NCBI GenBank assembly: GCA_937875295.1
Contig: CALLXS010000115.1
Span: 1-21,262, forward strand
Reading direction: 5' to 3'
Source: an uncultured bacterium
GTDB taxonomy: Bacteria; Bacteroidota; Ignavibacteria; Kapaibacteriales; UBA2268
Length of the DNA stretch: 21,262 nucleotides
The translations under genes and the position numbers were made by a program. Below, piece by piece: positions 1 to 8,636 of this stretch. The notes beneath the pieces are model-generated. The model made no database searches and was not told where the DNA came from. It saw nothing but the letters and a program-made list of their open reading frames with translations. Position 1 is the stretch's first letter, and each line of letters opens with the position of its first letter.

Positions 1-49
1 ATTATTTACTTATATTTAAGAATTATTAATTAATTTTGATATACACAAA

Positions 50-847
50 ATGAAAATAAAAATTTTTATAACTTTGATAATTATTTCTGTAATATTTTAC
101 GGATGCTCGAGTTCCAAAGAAATTGATAAGAAATCTCAAAGTAGTCAAGAAATTCAAACTTCAGAGAAGCCAAAAGAAATAGAAAAACCTAAAATAGAAT
201 TTGATATTAATTCTAATTTGAAGAATTTATATGCCATTGCTGAAAGTTCAATTTCTTTGCAGGGTAATAATTATTCAGCGGACTTGGAAATTAAAATTGC
301 TGATGACGATTCTATATCTATTATAGTTACAGGTGCTTTTGGAATGACTTATGGTAAAGTGTATTCTACTCAGAAATTATTTGTTTTGCTTAATGCTTTT
401 GCTGGCAAAATATATACAGGCAACCCTCAATCAAAGCAATTAACGGAATTTATTGGAACCGATTTAAGTATTTCAAATTTAATCGATATTTTTAAAGCAA
501 AATTACTTTTTGATCCTAATCAATATAAGTTTGTCGAATCAAAAAACGATGAAAATAAATTTGAATATATTAATGATAAATTACAAGACAATGTAATTCT
601 TGACCAATATCAACGTATAAAAGCATATAGCCGCAAGGATAACGGTCAAGATATTTTTAGAGTAAATTATTTTTATACTTCTGCAAGCAAAAATAATTTC
701 AATACTTTGAAATCCTTAAAACTCTTTATTCCTCAAGCTAAAAGTAGCTTAGAATTAAATTTTGAATCTTACAATATCCTTACAGATTTAAAAACTCCTT
801 TTAGCTTTAAAATCCCTAAAAATGCTACAATAGAAAAATTCGATTAA
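50..847 (+). CDS. Probable outer-membrane lipoprotein, DUF4292/LolB-like
   Basis: A 265-residue protein that begins with a lipoprotein signal peptide. It has a lysine-containing N-terminus, a hydrophobic stretch to residue 18, and FYGC with the lipidated cysteine at residue 19, followed by a Ser/Lys/Glu-rich linker to about residue 50. The remainder alternates short beta-like stretches (for example the VTGAFGMTYGKVY region) in the style of the LolA/LolB/DUF4292 fold, which binds lipid or lipoprotein acyl chains. The gene ends 4 bases before the LptD-like gene, so the two are probably co-transcribed and both serve the outer membrane. The family call rests on the general pattern and the neighbour, not on a diagnostic motif; the lipoprotein call is firm. 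Only 49 bases precede it, so its promoter cannot be judged. Confidence 0.6.
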   Translation: MKIKIFITLIIISVIFYGCSSSKEIDKKSQSSQEIQTSEKPKEIEKPKIEFDINSNLKNLYAIAESSISLQGNNYSADLEIKIADDDSISIIVTGAFGMTYGKVYSTQKLFVLLNAFAGKIYTGNPQSKQLTEFIGTDLSISNLIDIFKAKLLFDPNQYKFVESKNDENKFEYINDKLQDNVILDQYQRIKAYSRKDNGQDIFRVNYFYTSASKNNFNTLKSLKLFIPQAKSSLELNFESYNILTDLKTPFSFKIPKNATIEKFD

Positions 848-851
848 TAAA

Positions 852-3416
852 TTGAGACATAAATATTCAATATTAATTTTAATGCTTGTATTTAATTATA
901 TAAGCTACTCACAAGAGAATAAACCAGTTCCAAATGTTACTGATTCTTTACTTATTCAACGAAGTCAAAATATTGATAGCGTGAAAGTAATTCCAAATTC
1001 AACTCTTGATACTATTGTAAAATACCAAGCTAAGGATAGTTTAATTTATGATTTAAAAAACAAGACATTACGCTTAAAAAACAAAGCTAAATTAGACTTT
1101 AAAGTACAAAAACTTTCATCTGACCACATTATTTTTAATTTTCAGAACTCAACACTTGAAGCAGTAGCAGACTCTTCCAAAGATCCTTCTAAGAGAGAAT
1201 ATCCTCAGTTTTCTGATGGAGGACAATCCTTTGTCGGTGCTAGAATTTTTTATAATTTTGATACAAAACAAGGTATTGTTAATGTAGGTGAGACAGAAAT
1301 AATTGATGGATACTTTAGTGGCTCTCAAATTAAGAGAATTAATGATGAAGAGTTATTCGTTCAAAATGGTTGCTATACAAATTGTGATAAACCGCATCCT
1401 CATTATTATTTTGGCTCTACAGAAATGAAATTAAAAATGAACGATAAGGTTTATATTGACCCTATTATTTTTTATGTAGAGGATTTACCAATTGCTGCTA
1501 TCCCTATCGGGCTATTCTTTCCCGTTAACAAAGGAAGACAATCGGGATTAGTCCTACCTAATGTATTTTATTCACGAAATAGAGGTATGACCTTAGAGAA
1601 TTTAGGACTTTATTTAGCTTTAAGTGATTATTATGATACTAAATTTTCACTTAATTTCTATACAAAAGGTGGATTTCTATTATCTGATTATACTCAGTGG
1701 AAATTAAAAAACAAGTTCGAGGGAAATGCTGACTTGAAATTTGGATATACTCGATATAATCCTGATGATGAATACAAACAAAACTATAGCATTAGGTTAA
1801 ATCACCAGCAGAAATTTACTCCTCAAATGCAATTATCTGCAAATATTGATTTTATGACAGAAGATTTTAATCGGCAAACCTCAAATAATATATTTGATAG
1901 GTCGAGACAAGAAATTACATCATATGCTTCATTTAATCAATCTTTTGATAATGGGATCTCTTATTCGGTTAATTTCAACCGTTCACAAAATATTATAACT
2001 GGTACTTATAATCAAATGTTACCATCTGTTAATTTCAATATCCCTACTTTATATCCATTAAAAAACATTATTAGCTCAAACTCAGCAGTATCTTGGTTAC
2101 GCGATGTTACCTTTACTTATAGTACGAATGCAAATTTTAATCAATCAAAAGATTTAATAATAAATAATCTTGGTGATACAAACTATCGCCATAGATACTC
2201 TAATAAAATTTCTCATACACCATCTCTCTCTATATCTCCAAAATTAGGATACTTCACTATTAATCCTTACATTAGTTTTTCAGCAAATAATTATTTCCGT
2301 AGATCAAATAAAACATTTAATCAATTGGATTCAACTGAAAATATTATAAGTGAAAATGGATTTTTTACAGAATATAATTATAGTTTAGGAGCTAATATAA
2401 GCACGACCCTATGGGGAATACTGAAAACTAATTTAGGAAAACTAAATTCTATCCGGCATCAATTTAAACCTATTATTGGATATAGCTATACTCCAGATTT
2501 ATCTGGTCAGCAATATAATTTTTATGGTGAATATTTTAATTCTAAGTTAAATCAAAATATAAGATATTCTCATTTCGAGCTAGATGGAGGTGGAATAGCA
2601 TCTCAAACTTTGCAGAACAATCTAAATTTGGGGTTTGATAATACTTTTTCTATTACATTAAATCAAGATACAGGTTTACCTAAAAAGATCGATTTATTGC
2701 GTTTATCACTTAATACAGGATATAATTTCGCAATAGATTCATTAAATTTAAGAAATATTAATATGAATTTCAGCACACCACCTATTGGGAATTTTAATTT
2801 TAATGGAAGTGCAAATTTTGGAGTTTATGACCAATTTCTTGATTCAAATAATAGAGTAGTTACATCAAATAAATTCTTAGTGAATGCCGGAAAAGGATTA
2901 GCTACAATGAATAATTTAACTTTAAGCGTATCTACTTCTTTTTCAAGCGAAGGCTTTTTCCCTACTTATGGATCCTTAGAGCAAGTTGATTCTTTAGCTT
3001 TTGGTGATAGATTTAATCAAAAAATGAATCCAAACGAAAGTTTTTATAATGGTTTTGGTGATAATTCTCCCGGTTATGATAGCTTCTCTCCCCCTTGGTC
3101 TATTAATTTAAGCCTATTCTTTAATTACAATAAAATTGGATTAAATGATTATAATAAATCATTAAATTTAACAACTGATTTTAATTTTAAAATAACTCCT
3201 ACTTGGAATTTTACTGGAAGAACTGGAGTTGATATATTTAATTGGGATTTCTCTAATACTGCTATTATTATTACAAAAGATTTGCACTGCTGGAGCTTAT
3301 ATTTTGAATGGTATCCAATAGGAGTAAATAAAGGATTTTATCTAAGGTTTAGTCCGAAAGCACAGAATCTAAAAGATTTAAAAATCGAAAAACGACATCT
3401 ACCACTATATTATTAA
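852..3416 (+). CDS. lptD: LPS-assembly outer-membrane protein, LptD family
   Basis: An 854-residue protein. LptD inserts lipopolysaccharide into the outer leaflet of the outer membrane. A signal peptide covers about residues 1-20 (ending ISYS before QE). An OstA-like periplasmic part follows (roughly 60-200, with the repeated LKNKTLRLKNKAKLDF type strands). Then comes the motif CYTNCDKPHPHYYF (cysteines near 174 and 178) and the stretch FYVEDLPIAAIPIGLFFP with GRQSGLVLPN, typical of LptD in this superphylum. The rest is a beta-barrel of alternating polar/aromatic strands ending in the characteristic LHCWSLYFEWYP segment and a YLRFSPK strand. The start is a TTG at 852, four bases after the upstream stop; no Shine-Dalgarno is seen, but the signal peptide begins right there and no better start lies upstream. 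No lptE or lptA is in view. Confidence 0.85.
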   Translation: MRHKYSILILMLVFNYISYSQENKPVPNVTDSLLIQRSQNIDSVKVIPNSTLDTIVKYQAKDSLIYDLKNKTLRLKNKAKLDFKVQKLSSDHIIFNFQNSTLEAVADSSKDPSKREYPQFSDGGQSFVGARIFYNFDTKQGIVNVGETEIIDGYFSGSQIKRINDEELFVQNGCYTNCDKPHPHYYFGSTEMKLKMNDKVYIDPIIFYVEDLPIAAIPIGLFFPVNKGRQSGLVLPNVFYSRNRGMTLENLGLYLALSDYYDTKFSLNFYTKGGFLLSDYTQWKLKNKFEGNADLKFGYTRYNPDDEYKQNYSIRLNHQQKFTPQMQLSANIDFMTEDFNRQTSNNIFDRSRQEITSYASFNQSFDNGISYSVNFNRSQNIITGTYNQMLPSVNFNIPTLYPLKNIISSNSAVSWLRDVTFTYSTNANFNQSKDLIINNLGDTNYRHRYSNKISHTPSLSISPKLGYFTINPYISFSANNYFRRSNKTFNQLDSTENIISENGFFTEYNYSLGANISTTLWGILKTNLGKLNSIRHQFKPIIGYSYTPDLSGQQYNFYGEYFNSKLNQNIRYSHFELDGGGIASQTLQNNLNLGFDNTFSITLNQDTGLPKKIDLLRLSLNTGYNFAIDSLNLRNINMNFSTPPIGNFNFNGSANFGVYDQFLDSNNRVVTSNKFLVNAGKGLATMNNLTLSVSTSFSSEGFFPTYGSLEQVDSLAFGDRFNQKMNPNESFYNGFGDNSPGYDSFSPPWSINLSLFFNYNKIGLNDYNKSLNLTTDFNFKITPTWNFTGRTGVDIFNWDFSNTAIIITKDLHCWSLYFEWYPIGVNKGFYLRFSPKAQNLKDLKIEKRHLPLYY

Positions 3417-3563
3417 GGGATTGATAAATATAATCATGAGTTTCAGAACTTTTTAAATACGACTCTAATGATTTTCTAAAAGGCAATTGATTAATAGTTG
3501 TGCTTTGAATAATTATATTATTTATAATAATTTAATTTATAATCATATTATACTAAAATAAAA

Positions 3564-3594
3564 AAAGACTACATTTATTAAAAATGTAGTCTTT
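3564..3594. terminator. Two-way intrinsic terminator between lptD and the TPR gene
   Basis: A perfect 13-base-pair stem (3564-3576 with 3582-3594, core AAAGACTACATTT) and a 5-base loop. It is A-rich on the left and T-rich on the right, so it can act for either strand. It lies between the 3' ends of two convergent genes, where such an element is expected. The rest of the 201-base gap shows nothing else. Confidence 0.85.
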
Positions 3595-3617
3595 ATTATA
3601 TAAATTAAAACTAAAGA

Positions 3618-5324
3618 TTAATTGCAATTCAAATCGCTAATCATTTTTTTAGCAGTTTTAGCTAATTCTGATGTTGGATCTAAAGTAACTGCTTTCTTAT
3701 AATTTTTGCAAGCATTTGCCTGATCTTTATTACCATGATATGATAATCCTAAAAAGAAATAAGCCATTGATGAATTTGGAACTGATTCAGTCCAAGCTTT
3801 AGAATATTTATTCATATCATTATATTTCTTTTCGCCCATAAAAATATTATTTAGTTTAGCATATGCGTTGTTTAAAACGTTTTCATTTTCTTTTGCATTA
3901 GGAGTCATTTTATCAATACTTGTAATAAGTAATTCTTTACCTTTTTCCTTATTATCTGTTTTAATATATGAATCACTTAAATATAGATATGAAAAATAAT
4001 TTCCTGGATCTTCCACTAGTAATTGTTCGAAAACTGGAATTGCTGATTGGAAATTTTCAGAGAAAATATATGATAGACCTAAATAGTATTTCATTTTTGG
4101 AGAAAGAGAATCTTTTACAACTTCATCTCTTAATTTTAAATAATTAATAGCTGCTGGATAATCTTTCATTACATAAGCCAATGTACCATATCTCATTAAA
4201 CCCATTGGTCTATCTTTATCTAATTTAATTACATTTTCGTAAGATTTAATTGCTGTCAAAGTATCGCCGGATAACAAGTATGCGTTAGATAAATTTTCTA
4301 AATTATCAGCATCTAATAAATTTTGAGCTGCTAATGGTTTAAATGCTTCTACTGATTCAGCAAATTTTTGAGTTTTATATAAGCATTCAGCGCTCCAAAT
4401 TAAAACCCTTGTCTTCACACTATCGATTTCCTTAGAAACAATATTTGCATTTTCTACTAAAGCATCACAAGAATTAATTTTATATAAAGATTCTACTAAA
4501 TAATATCTTGCTATTGAATGATCAGGTCTTAATTGAACATATTTATTTAAATATCTAGCTGCATTTTCATATAATTCAGCATAGTAATAAATTCTACCAG
4601 CTTCCCAAAATGCTTTTGCATTTTTTGGATCTTTGTTTGCAACAATTTCCCATTGATTTAATGATTGTGAATAATATTCATTTTTTAAATCAACATCTTG
4701 TTCAGTTCTTGCCATATTATAATATGAAGATGCTAAATTTATTCTTGCGTCTATGTTAGTTTCTTCAATTTCGAGTGCTTTACTATAGTTGTCAATAGCT
4801 AAAGCATAAACTTTCTGAGCAAAATATAAATCAGCTAATGCTACCCAGCCAGCAGCTAAATTTTCATCCATTCTTTGAGCTTTTCTAATCTCTAAATCAG
4901 CCTTATTTAAGTCGCCAGACTTAATATATGCTTGACCAAGAGCAAGGTAATTCAACACATTTTTAGATTCATCTTTTATTGCTTTATTAATTAAATCAAT
5001 AGCTTCTTTGTGCTTACCTAAATCAGAATAAACCTTAGCTAATTTTCTTCTTATATTATTCTCTTTTGATTCTATTTGATATGCTTTGTCATACATAATT
5101 GCAGCAGAATCTGTCATAGCTAACTCGTAATATACATCACCAGCTAAAACATAAACATCTTCATCTTTCGGTTTTTGTGCAATTGCGCTGTGAATCACAT
5201 TTCTAGCATTAATATAATCTTTTTCTTTGAAGAATTTTTTTAAATCATCTACTGGATCTGCAAATGCTTCTGCAATGCCTAAGAAGATAAATGTTGCTAT
5301 TATTAAAATAATTCTGGGTTTCAT
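3618..5324 (-). CDS. Secreted tetratricopeptide-repeat protein
   Basis: A 568-residue protein with a cleavable signal peptide (MKPRIILIIATFIFLGIAEAFA before DP). The rest is built almost entirely of tetratricopeptide repeats of about 34 residues, with the usual spaced W/L-G-Y-A-F-A-P pattern (for example YVLAGDVYYELAMTDSAAIMYDKAYQIES, and near the end MAYFFLGLSYHGNKDQANACKNYKKAVTLDP). TPR arrays are protein-binding scaffolds; here it would act in the periplasm. It is the last gene of the minus-strand Ton-like block, 122 bases after the PstS-like gene. In related Bacteroidota/Chlorobiota genomes a TPR protein often closes an exbB-exbD-exbD-tonB-pstS set, so it probably works with that complex. 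Partner and exact role are unknown. An AAGGAAA site stands about 6 bases before the ATG. Confidence 0.8.
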   Translation of the reverse strand: MKPRIILIIATFIFLGIAEAFADPVDDLKKFFKEKDYINARNVIHSAIAQKPKDEDVYVLAGDVYYELAMTDSAAIMYDKAYQIESKENNIRRKLAKVYSDLGKHKEAIDLINKAIKDESKNVLNYLALGQAYIKSGDLNKADLEIRKAQRMDENLAAGWVALADLYFAQKVYALAIDNYSKALEIEETNIDARINLASSYYNMARTEQDVDLKNEYYSQSLNQWEIVANKDPKNAKAFWEAGRIYYYAELYENAARYLNKYVQLRPDHSIARYYLVESLYKINSCDALVENANIVSKEIDSVKTRVLIWSAECLYKTQKFAESVEAFKPLAAQNLLDADNLENLSNAYLLSGDTLTAIKSYENVIKLDKDRPMGLMRYGTLAYVMKDYPAAINYLKLRDEVVKDSLSPKMKYYLGLSYIFSENFQSAIPVFEQLLVEDPGNYFSYLYLSDSYIKTDNKEKGKELLITSIDKMTPNAKENENVLNNAYAKLNNIFMGEKKYNDMNKYSKAWTESVPNSSMAYFFLGLSYHGNKDQANACKNYKKAVTLDPTSELAKTAKKMISDLNCN

Positions 5325-5398
5325 TTTTGGTTTCCTTATATTATATTTTTCTTCTTTAAATATTTTTTATCTTATGTTGTTTAATTTAGTTTACTATT

Positions 5399-5423
5399 TT
5401 TTACCGTAAAAGTTACGATAAAA
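5399..5423 (-). other. Short hairpin between the PstS-like and TPR genes
   Basis: An 11-base-pair inverted repeat (5399-5409 with 5413-5423) and a 3-base loop. It pairs fully on the minus-strand transcript if one G-U pair is allowed. There is no T-run after it in the minus direction, so it is not a standard terminator; it might slow decay or reduce read-through between the two genes. AT-rich spacers produce such pairs by chance, so weight is low. Confidence 0.3.
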
Positions 5424-5446
5424 TTTTTAATAATAGTATTTTATTA

Positions 5447-6343
5447 TTAATCAGCTATCAATCTTATTTTCCCAAATGCAGGTACAATTCCTATTTTATT
5501 GAAGTAAGTTTGTGCTTTTCCATTTTTTGTTAAGAATCTTGAATAAGCCATTGCTACATCAGTTTGCTTGTCTAATAAATAGATATAATGTGTAATTATA
5601 TATGGATAAAAACCTCTTACAATATTGGCTTGATGTACTGAGCGTGGATATTGATATTTTCCGGTACTATCGATAAAGCTAACTTGGATTGGTTTTAAAT
5701 TAGGCTCTCTCTTGATTTGTGAAAGATAGCCAATTCCAACTGCATTTTTATTCGATTTTACATAGTTTTTGACTGAATCTACTCCATTAAAAAATAGCAG
5801 TTTCTTTGCAATTTGCTTATCTTTAATTAAATATTTTTTTAAATTAAAATACTCTGAAGAAAGATGACTATTGCATACAATAGTAGTAATTGGTGATTTT
5901 GAATAATAAGTATTGAAATTTACTTTCGGATTTGTAAAAATTTCATGTAATTGTTTGTCTGTAATTGTATCTAACTGAACATCTACATTTGTGTAAAAGG
6001 TTAATGCATCGTGTGCAATAGGCTCTCTTGGATGTTCTCCTACTTTATATTTTTGCATAAGCGAATCTTCACTTGAGCTATATTCCCGCGATAGAATCAC
6101 AGCTTTTGCATCACCAGATAATAGCTTTGCCATACAATCAAAAGCTGTTGTAGAAGTTAGATCGATTTTTAAAGTAATATTAAGCGAATCAAATTCATCT
6201 GAGGGTACTTTTACAGCATCATAAAATCCATTATCACAATATACTTTTAATACCGTTTCTGGTTGACTAGGCTGATTATTGCTGTTGTTACAAGCTGAAA
6301 GCAATATAAGACTTAATATTACAAAAAGAAATATTTTTTTCAT
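5447..6343 (-). CDS. PstS-like substrate-binding lipoprotein
   Basis: A 298-residue protein with a lipoprotein signal (LLSAC, lipidated Cys18). It then has the fold signature of the type-2 periplasmic binding proteins related to phosphate-binding PstS: a first strand (LKVYCDNGFYDAV), STTAFDCMAKLLSGDAKAVILSR in the position of the PstS glycine/serine loop, the LTFYTNVDVQLDTITDKQLHEIF stretch that in PstS reads 'itl..lt..ql..If', and AVGIGYLSQI late in the chain. No pstCAB transporter genes are nearby, and it sits in the minus-strand exbB/exbD/tonB block. It is therefore likely a ligand-binding accessory of that complex rather than part of a phosphate ABC transporter. Whether it binds phosphate is unknown. 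A GGGAAAA stretch precedes the ATG. Confidence 0.75.
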   Translation of the reverse strand: MKKIFLFVILSLILLSACNNSNNQPSQPETVLKVYCDNGFYDAVKVPSDEFDSLNITLKIDLTSTTAFDCMAKLLSGDAKAVILSREYSSSEDSLMQKYKVGEHPREPIAHDALTFYTNVDVQLDTITDKQLHEIFTNPKVNFNTYYSKSPITTIVCNSHLSSEYFNLKKYLIKDKQIAKKLLFFNGVDSVKNYVKSNKNAVGIGYLSQIKREPNLKPIQVSFIDSTGKYQYPRSVHQANIVRGFYPYIITHYIYLLDKQTDVAMAYSRFLTKNGKAQTYFNKIGIVPAFGKIRLIAD

Positions 6344-6449
6344 TTTTCCCTACATACAAAATAATACATTTTATTAATTTTCTTTTAAATTTAATTTAAG
6401 AACCCATATTTGATTCAATTGTTTCATAAATTTAAAAGAGAGGAGCATA

Positions 6450-6647
6450 TCATTCCTCATCATTTTGTTTATTTTGTTTTAATTTTATATTATATGTAAT
6501 TATCCTAAATATTCCCCAAAGAATAAAAATAACTCCCATCACTTTCATTATATATGGGTCTGAATTAGGTATTTTGATTAATCCTAATAATAAAATCACA
6601 CCTAAAATTAAAATTAACGCTCTAATTATGTAATTAATTGCAACCAT
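6450..6647 (-). CDS. Small two-helix membrane protein
   Basis: A 65-residue protein with two hydrophobic helices (about residues 4-24 and 32-50) joined by a short loop (IPNSDPY) and ending in a charged tail (KLKQNKQNDEE). No named family is recognised with certainty, though small proteins of this plan are met between tonB and pstS-like genes in Bacteroidota-type Ton clusters. It follows the long gap after tonB and is 106 bases before the PstS-like gene on the same strand. The gene is likely real because of its clean two-helix layout and its place in the block; its function is unknown. Confidence 0.6.
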   Translation of the reverse strand: MVAINYIIRALILILGVILLLGLIKIPNSDPYIMKVMGVIFILWGIFRIITYNIKLKQNKQNDEE

Positions 6648-6939
6648 TATCTATATAAATTATTGTTGTCTTTTCTTATGTAAAAATGGGAATATTAGTA
6701 TAATAAAACTTTATCTATGATAAAAAAAAGATATTTAATAAACAGTATAATTTGCTAAATTAAGATTTGTGGAAGATTAAGGAATTATATTTAATAGTTT
6801 AAAGTACTACTAAATTTTATTCATCAATATATGATTTACTCAATAATTGCAGAATTAATAGAATTTATATTTTATATTATTTTGCTAAAATTAATACTTC
6901 ACCTTATGGACTGTATTATATCTCACCTTTTTTTAAAAT

Positions 6940-6994
6940 AAATAGCTTGGTGTATCAATTACTACTAATGTAGCAATTGATACTTTAGCTATTT
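6940..6994. repeat. Long hairpin in the tonB-downstream gap
   Basis: Two nested inverted repeats. The outer arms (6940-6947 with 6987-6994, AAATAGCT/AGCTATTT) are 8 base pairs. After a small internal bulge, the inner arms (6952-6965 with 6970-6983) are 14 base pairs with one mismatch, closed by a 4-base loop. No T-run follows directly on either strand. It could be a processing or stability element for the mRNA between tonB and the downstream genes. Its right arm coincides with the exbD-like stretch. Confidence 0.55.
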
Positions 6995-7033
6995 TAGTTC
7001 AAATAGAACTTTAAAAATAATCAAATATTAGTA
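6969..7033 (-). pseudogene. Decayed exbD fragment
   Basis: Seventeen bases at 6969-6985 match exactly a stretch inside the neighbouring exbD (about 8035-8051), on the same strand. After one mismatch five more bases agree, and similarity continues at a lower level for some 40 bases. In translation the gap reads Y-L-I-I-F-K-V-L-F-E-L-K, then after a one-base frameshift I-A-K-V-S-I-A-T. ExbD at the matching place reads Y-E-V-V-V-N-V-L-N-E-L-N-L-A-E-V-S-I-A-T. An in-frame stop lies just before the Y and another follows 12 codons after the T. This looks like the C-terminal part of a former third exbD, or a partial copy of the existing one. The rest of the gene is not recognisable, and the short match in A/T-rich DNA leaves some room for chance. 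Confidence 0.5.
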
Positions 7034-7130
7034 TAATATTTATATTGATTAAAATTAAATTTTAATTTTTTTTCAAAGTTCAAACTATAAAATTGATCTC
7101 ATACCAGAGTTTTTTAACTCAAATATTATT

Positions 7131-7922
7131 TTATCTAAGTCTAAATACTACCGGTATTGTGAGCCAGCTACCTACAGGTTGTTTATTTTGAATACCTGGT
7201 GAAAATGTAGTTTTCTTAATCGCCTCAATTGCAGCAGTATTTAAAGTAGTCGATGGACTATCTCTAATTACTATCTTAAGAGGTTTACCAGATTTACCAA
7301 TATAAATACCAACTTGTACAGTACCTTCGATACCTGCTTTTTTAGCAACTTCTGGATAAGTAATATTTCTTGCTAATTCACCAGGATCGAACGAAGGACG
7401 CTTTTCCATTGCGACAAATACATCCATATCTTCTTCGCGAATATCATCTTCTTTTTTCACTACCACTGTTTCCGAAGGTTTATCAAAACTTACATCAGAT
7501 GGTAAAGAATTAAGATCGACAATTTGTCCAGTCTCGCTCTTTAAAGATGATTCAATTTGAGAAAAATCTGCAAAATCTTTGAGCTCAACTACTTCTGCAT
7601 CAGGTACAGGAACAGGGTTACCTGCTTTAGCTATGGTAGCTATATCTACATCTTCAGGAGGAGCTTCTTGAGTCGCTGTTTGGTCGTCTTTAGTCTCGTC
7701 TTGAAGTGGAGTCGTAATTTGGATTTTACTTATTGGAGGAGCCGCTAATTTAACCACTGGTTTCTCAGTTGCTTTTCCATATACAAAGTATAAGACCATT
7801 AATAAGAGTAATAAAATTACTGTATATATAAAGCCTTTATATGTATATTTTTTAATCCATTCTTTTAATTCTACCGCTCCATATGTTGGTGGATTAGGTA
7901 GTTGTATTGTTCTGTTAGCCAT
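7131..7922 (-). CDS. tonB: TonB family energy-transducing protein
   Basis: A 263-residue protein. TonB carries proton-motive energy from the ExbB/ExbD motor in the inner membrane to outer-membrane receptors. Visible here: a short cytoplasmic N-terminus, one membrane helix (about 30-48), a Pro/Glu/Asp-rich periplasmic spacer (50-175), and a C-terminal TonB domain (about 178-263) with YPEVAKKAGIEGTVQVGIYIGKSGKP, the conserved AAIEAIKKTTFSPGIQNKQPVGSW and a final VVFRLR strand. The start has an AAGGAT Shine-Dalgarno. It begins 1 base after the stop of the preceding exbD, so the two are translationally coupled. A 483-base gap follows it. Confidence 0.93.
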   Translation of the reverse strand: MANRTIQLPNPPTYGAVELKEWIKKYTYKGFIYTVILLLLLMVLYFVYGKATEKPVVKLAAPPISKIQITTPLQDETKDDQTATQEAPPEDVDIATIAKAGNPVPVPDAEVVELKDFADFSQIESSLKSETGQIVDLNSLPSDVSFDKPSETVVVKKEDDIREEDMDVFVAMEKRPSFDPGELARNITYPEVAKKAGIEGTVQVGIYIGKSGKPLKIVIRDSPSTTLNTAAIEAIKKTTFSPGIQNKQPVGSWLTIPVVFRLR

Positions 7923-7923
7923 A

Positions 7924-8526
7924 TTATAGATCCTTTATTAAAGTTTTATCTTCTTCGGTAAATTTACCAAAGGTAAATTTTCTTCTTCTTTCCAAAGGAC
8001 TTCCTGTTGTAGCATCTGTTTCTTTTGATATTTCTGTAGCAATTGATACTTCAGCTAAATTTAACTCATTAAGTACATTTACCACTACCTCATATTTAGA
8101 CATTGGGTCAGCTTTAAGAACAGAAATTAAACGATTTTTCCCAATATCAGGTCTTAAATTCTGTTTAATTGCTACTTCACCAAGTTTTTTTATATCTACT
8201 GATTCAGGGTCAGACATAGTACCATCTGCATGACCGTATTGATAGAATAGTTTTCCATCTTCACGGACAAAAATATTAAATAATTCAGAAGCTTTTACTT
8301 TCACGTCATCACCAGCATCAATCTTCTCAGGTGGAATTTTCATTTCCATTATCTGAGGTTTTAACATTGTCGTTGTAAATAGGAAGAAAGTAAGCAATAG
8401 CAAAGTGATATCAACAAGGGGAGTCATATCTACCGCAAAATTCAAACGATTTGGTTTTTTGCGATTGCTTTTTTTGCCTCTCTTTACTCTTTGTGGAAGT
8501 TGCATTCCACCGCCACCGCCAGCCAT
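7924..8526 (-). CDS. exbD: ExbD/TolR family motor protein (second copy)
   Basis: A 200-residue protein. ExbD forms the proton-conducting stator with ExbB and couples to TonB. It shows a Gly-rich and basic cytoplasmic start, the single helix FAVDMTPLVDITLLLLTFFLFTT with the proton-carrying aspartate in the VDMTPLVD motif, and a periplasmic domain. The periplasmic domain includes KNRLISVLKADPMSKYEVVVNVLNELNLAEVSIAT, equivalent to the ExbD dimer interface. It is longer than a minimal ExbD (about 140) because of a roughly 60-residue insertion after the helix and a C-terminal tail (FTFGKFTEEDKTLIKDL). AGGAGA lies before the ATG. The VLNELNLAEVSIAT region has a degraded copy in the gap after tonB. 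Confidence 0.9.
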   Translation of the reverse strand: MAGGGGGMQLPQRVKRGKKSNRKKPNRLNFAVDMTPLVDITLLLLTFFLFTTTMLKPQIMEMKIPPEKIDAGDDVKVKASELFNIFVREDGKLFYQYGHADGTMSDPESVDIKKLGEVAIKQNLRPDIGKNRLISVLKADPMSKYEVVVNVLNELNLAEVSIATEISKETDATTGSPLERRRKFTFGKFTEEDKTLIKDL

Positions 8527-8636
8527 TATCTATCTCCTATTATATTATTAATTGTCATATTAATTTTCCTTTATTTTTTGTTACTTATAATATTAATATT
8601 ATAAAAATAACTTTTTCATTATTGAAAGTTCTCTTT

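Larger units (their letters stand above)
6648..7130. other. 483-base gap inside the Ton-like block
   Basis: No intact gene fits between tonB and the small membrane protein. Two things are visible: a short stretch that reads like a decayed exbD (6969-7033) and a strong hairpin overlapping it (6940-6994). Just after tonB, at 7048-7066, an all-A/T inverted repeat followed by T residues may be a chance pairing. The rest is featureless A/T-rich sequence. Confidence 0.7.

Noticed and set aside
7048..7073. A/T-only inverted repeat followed by T residues on the plus strand
   Set aside because: No plus-strand gene is nearby to terminate, and an all-A/T stem of nine pairs is expected by chance here.
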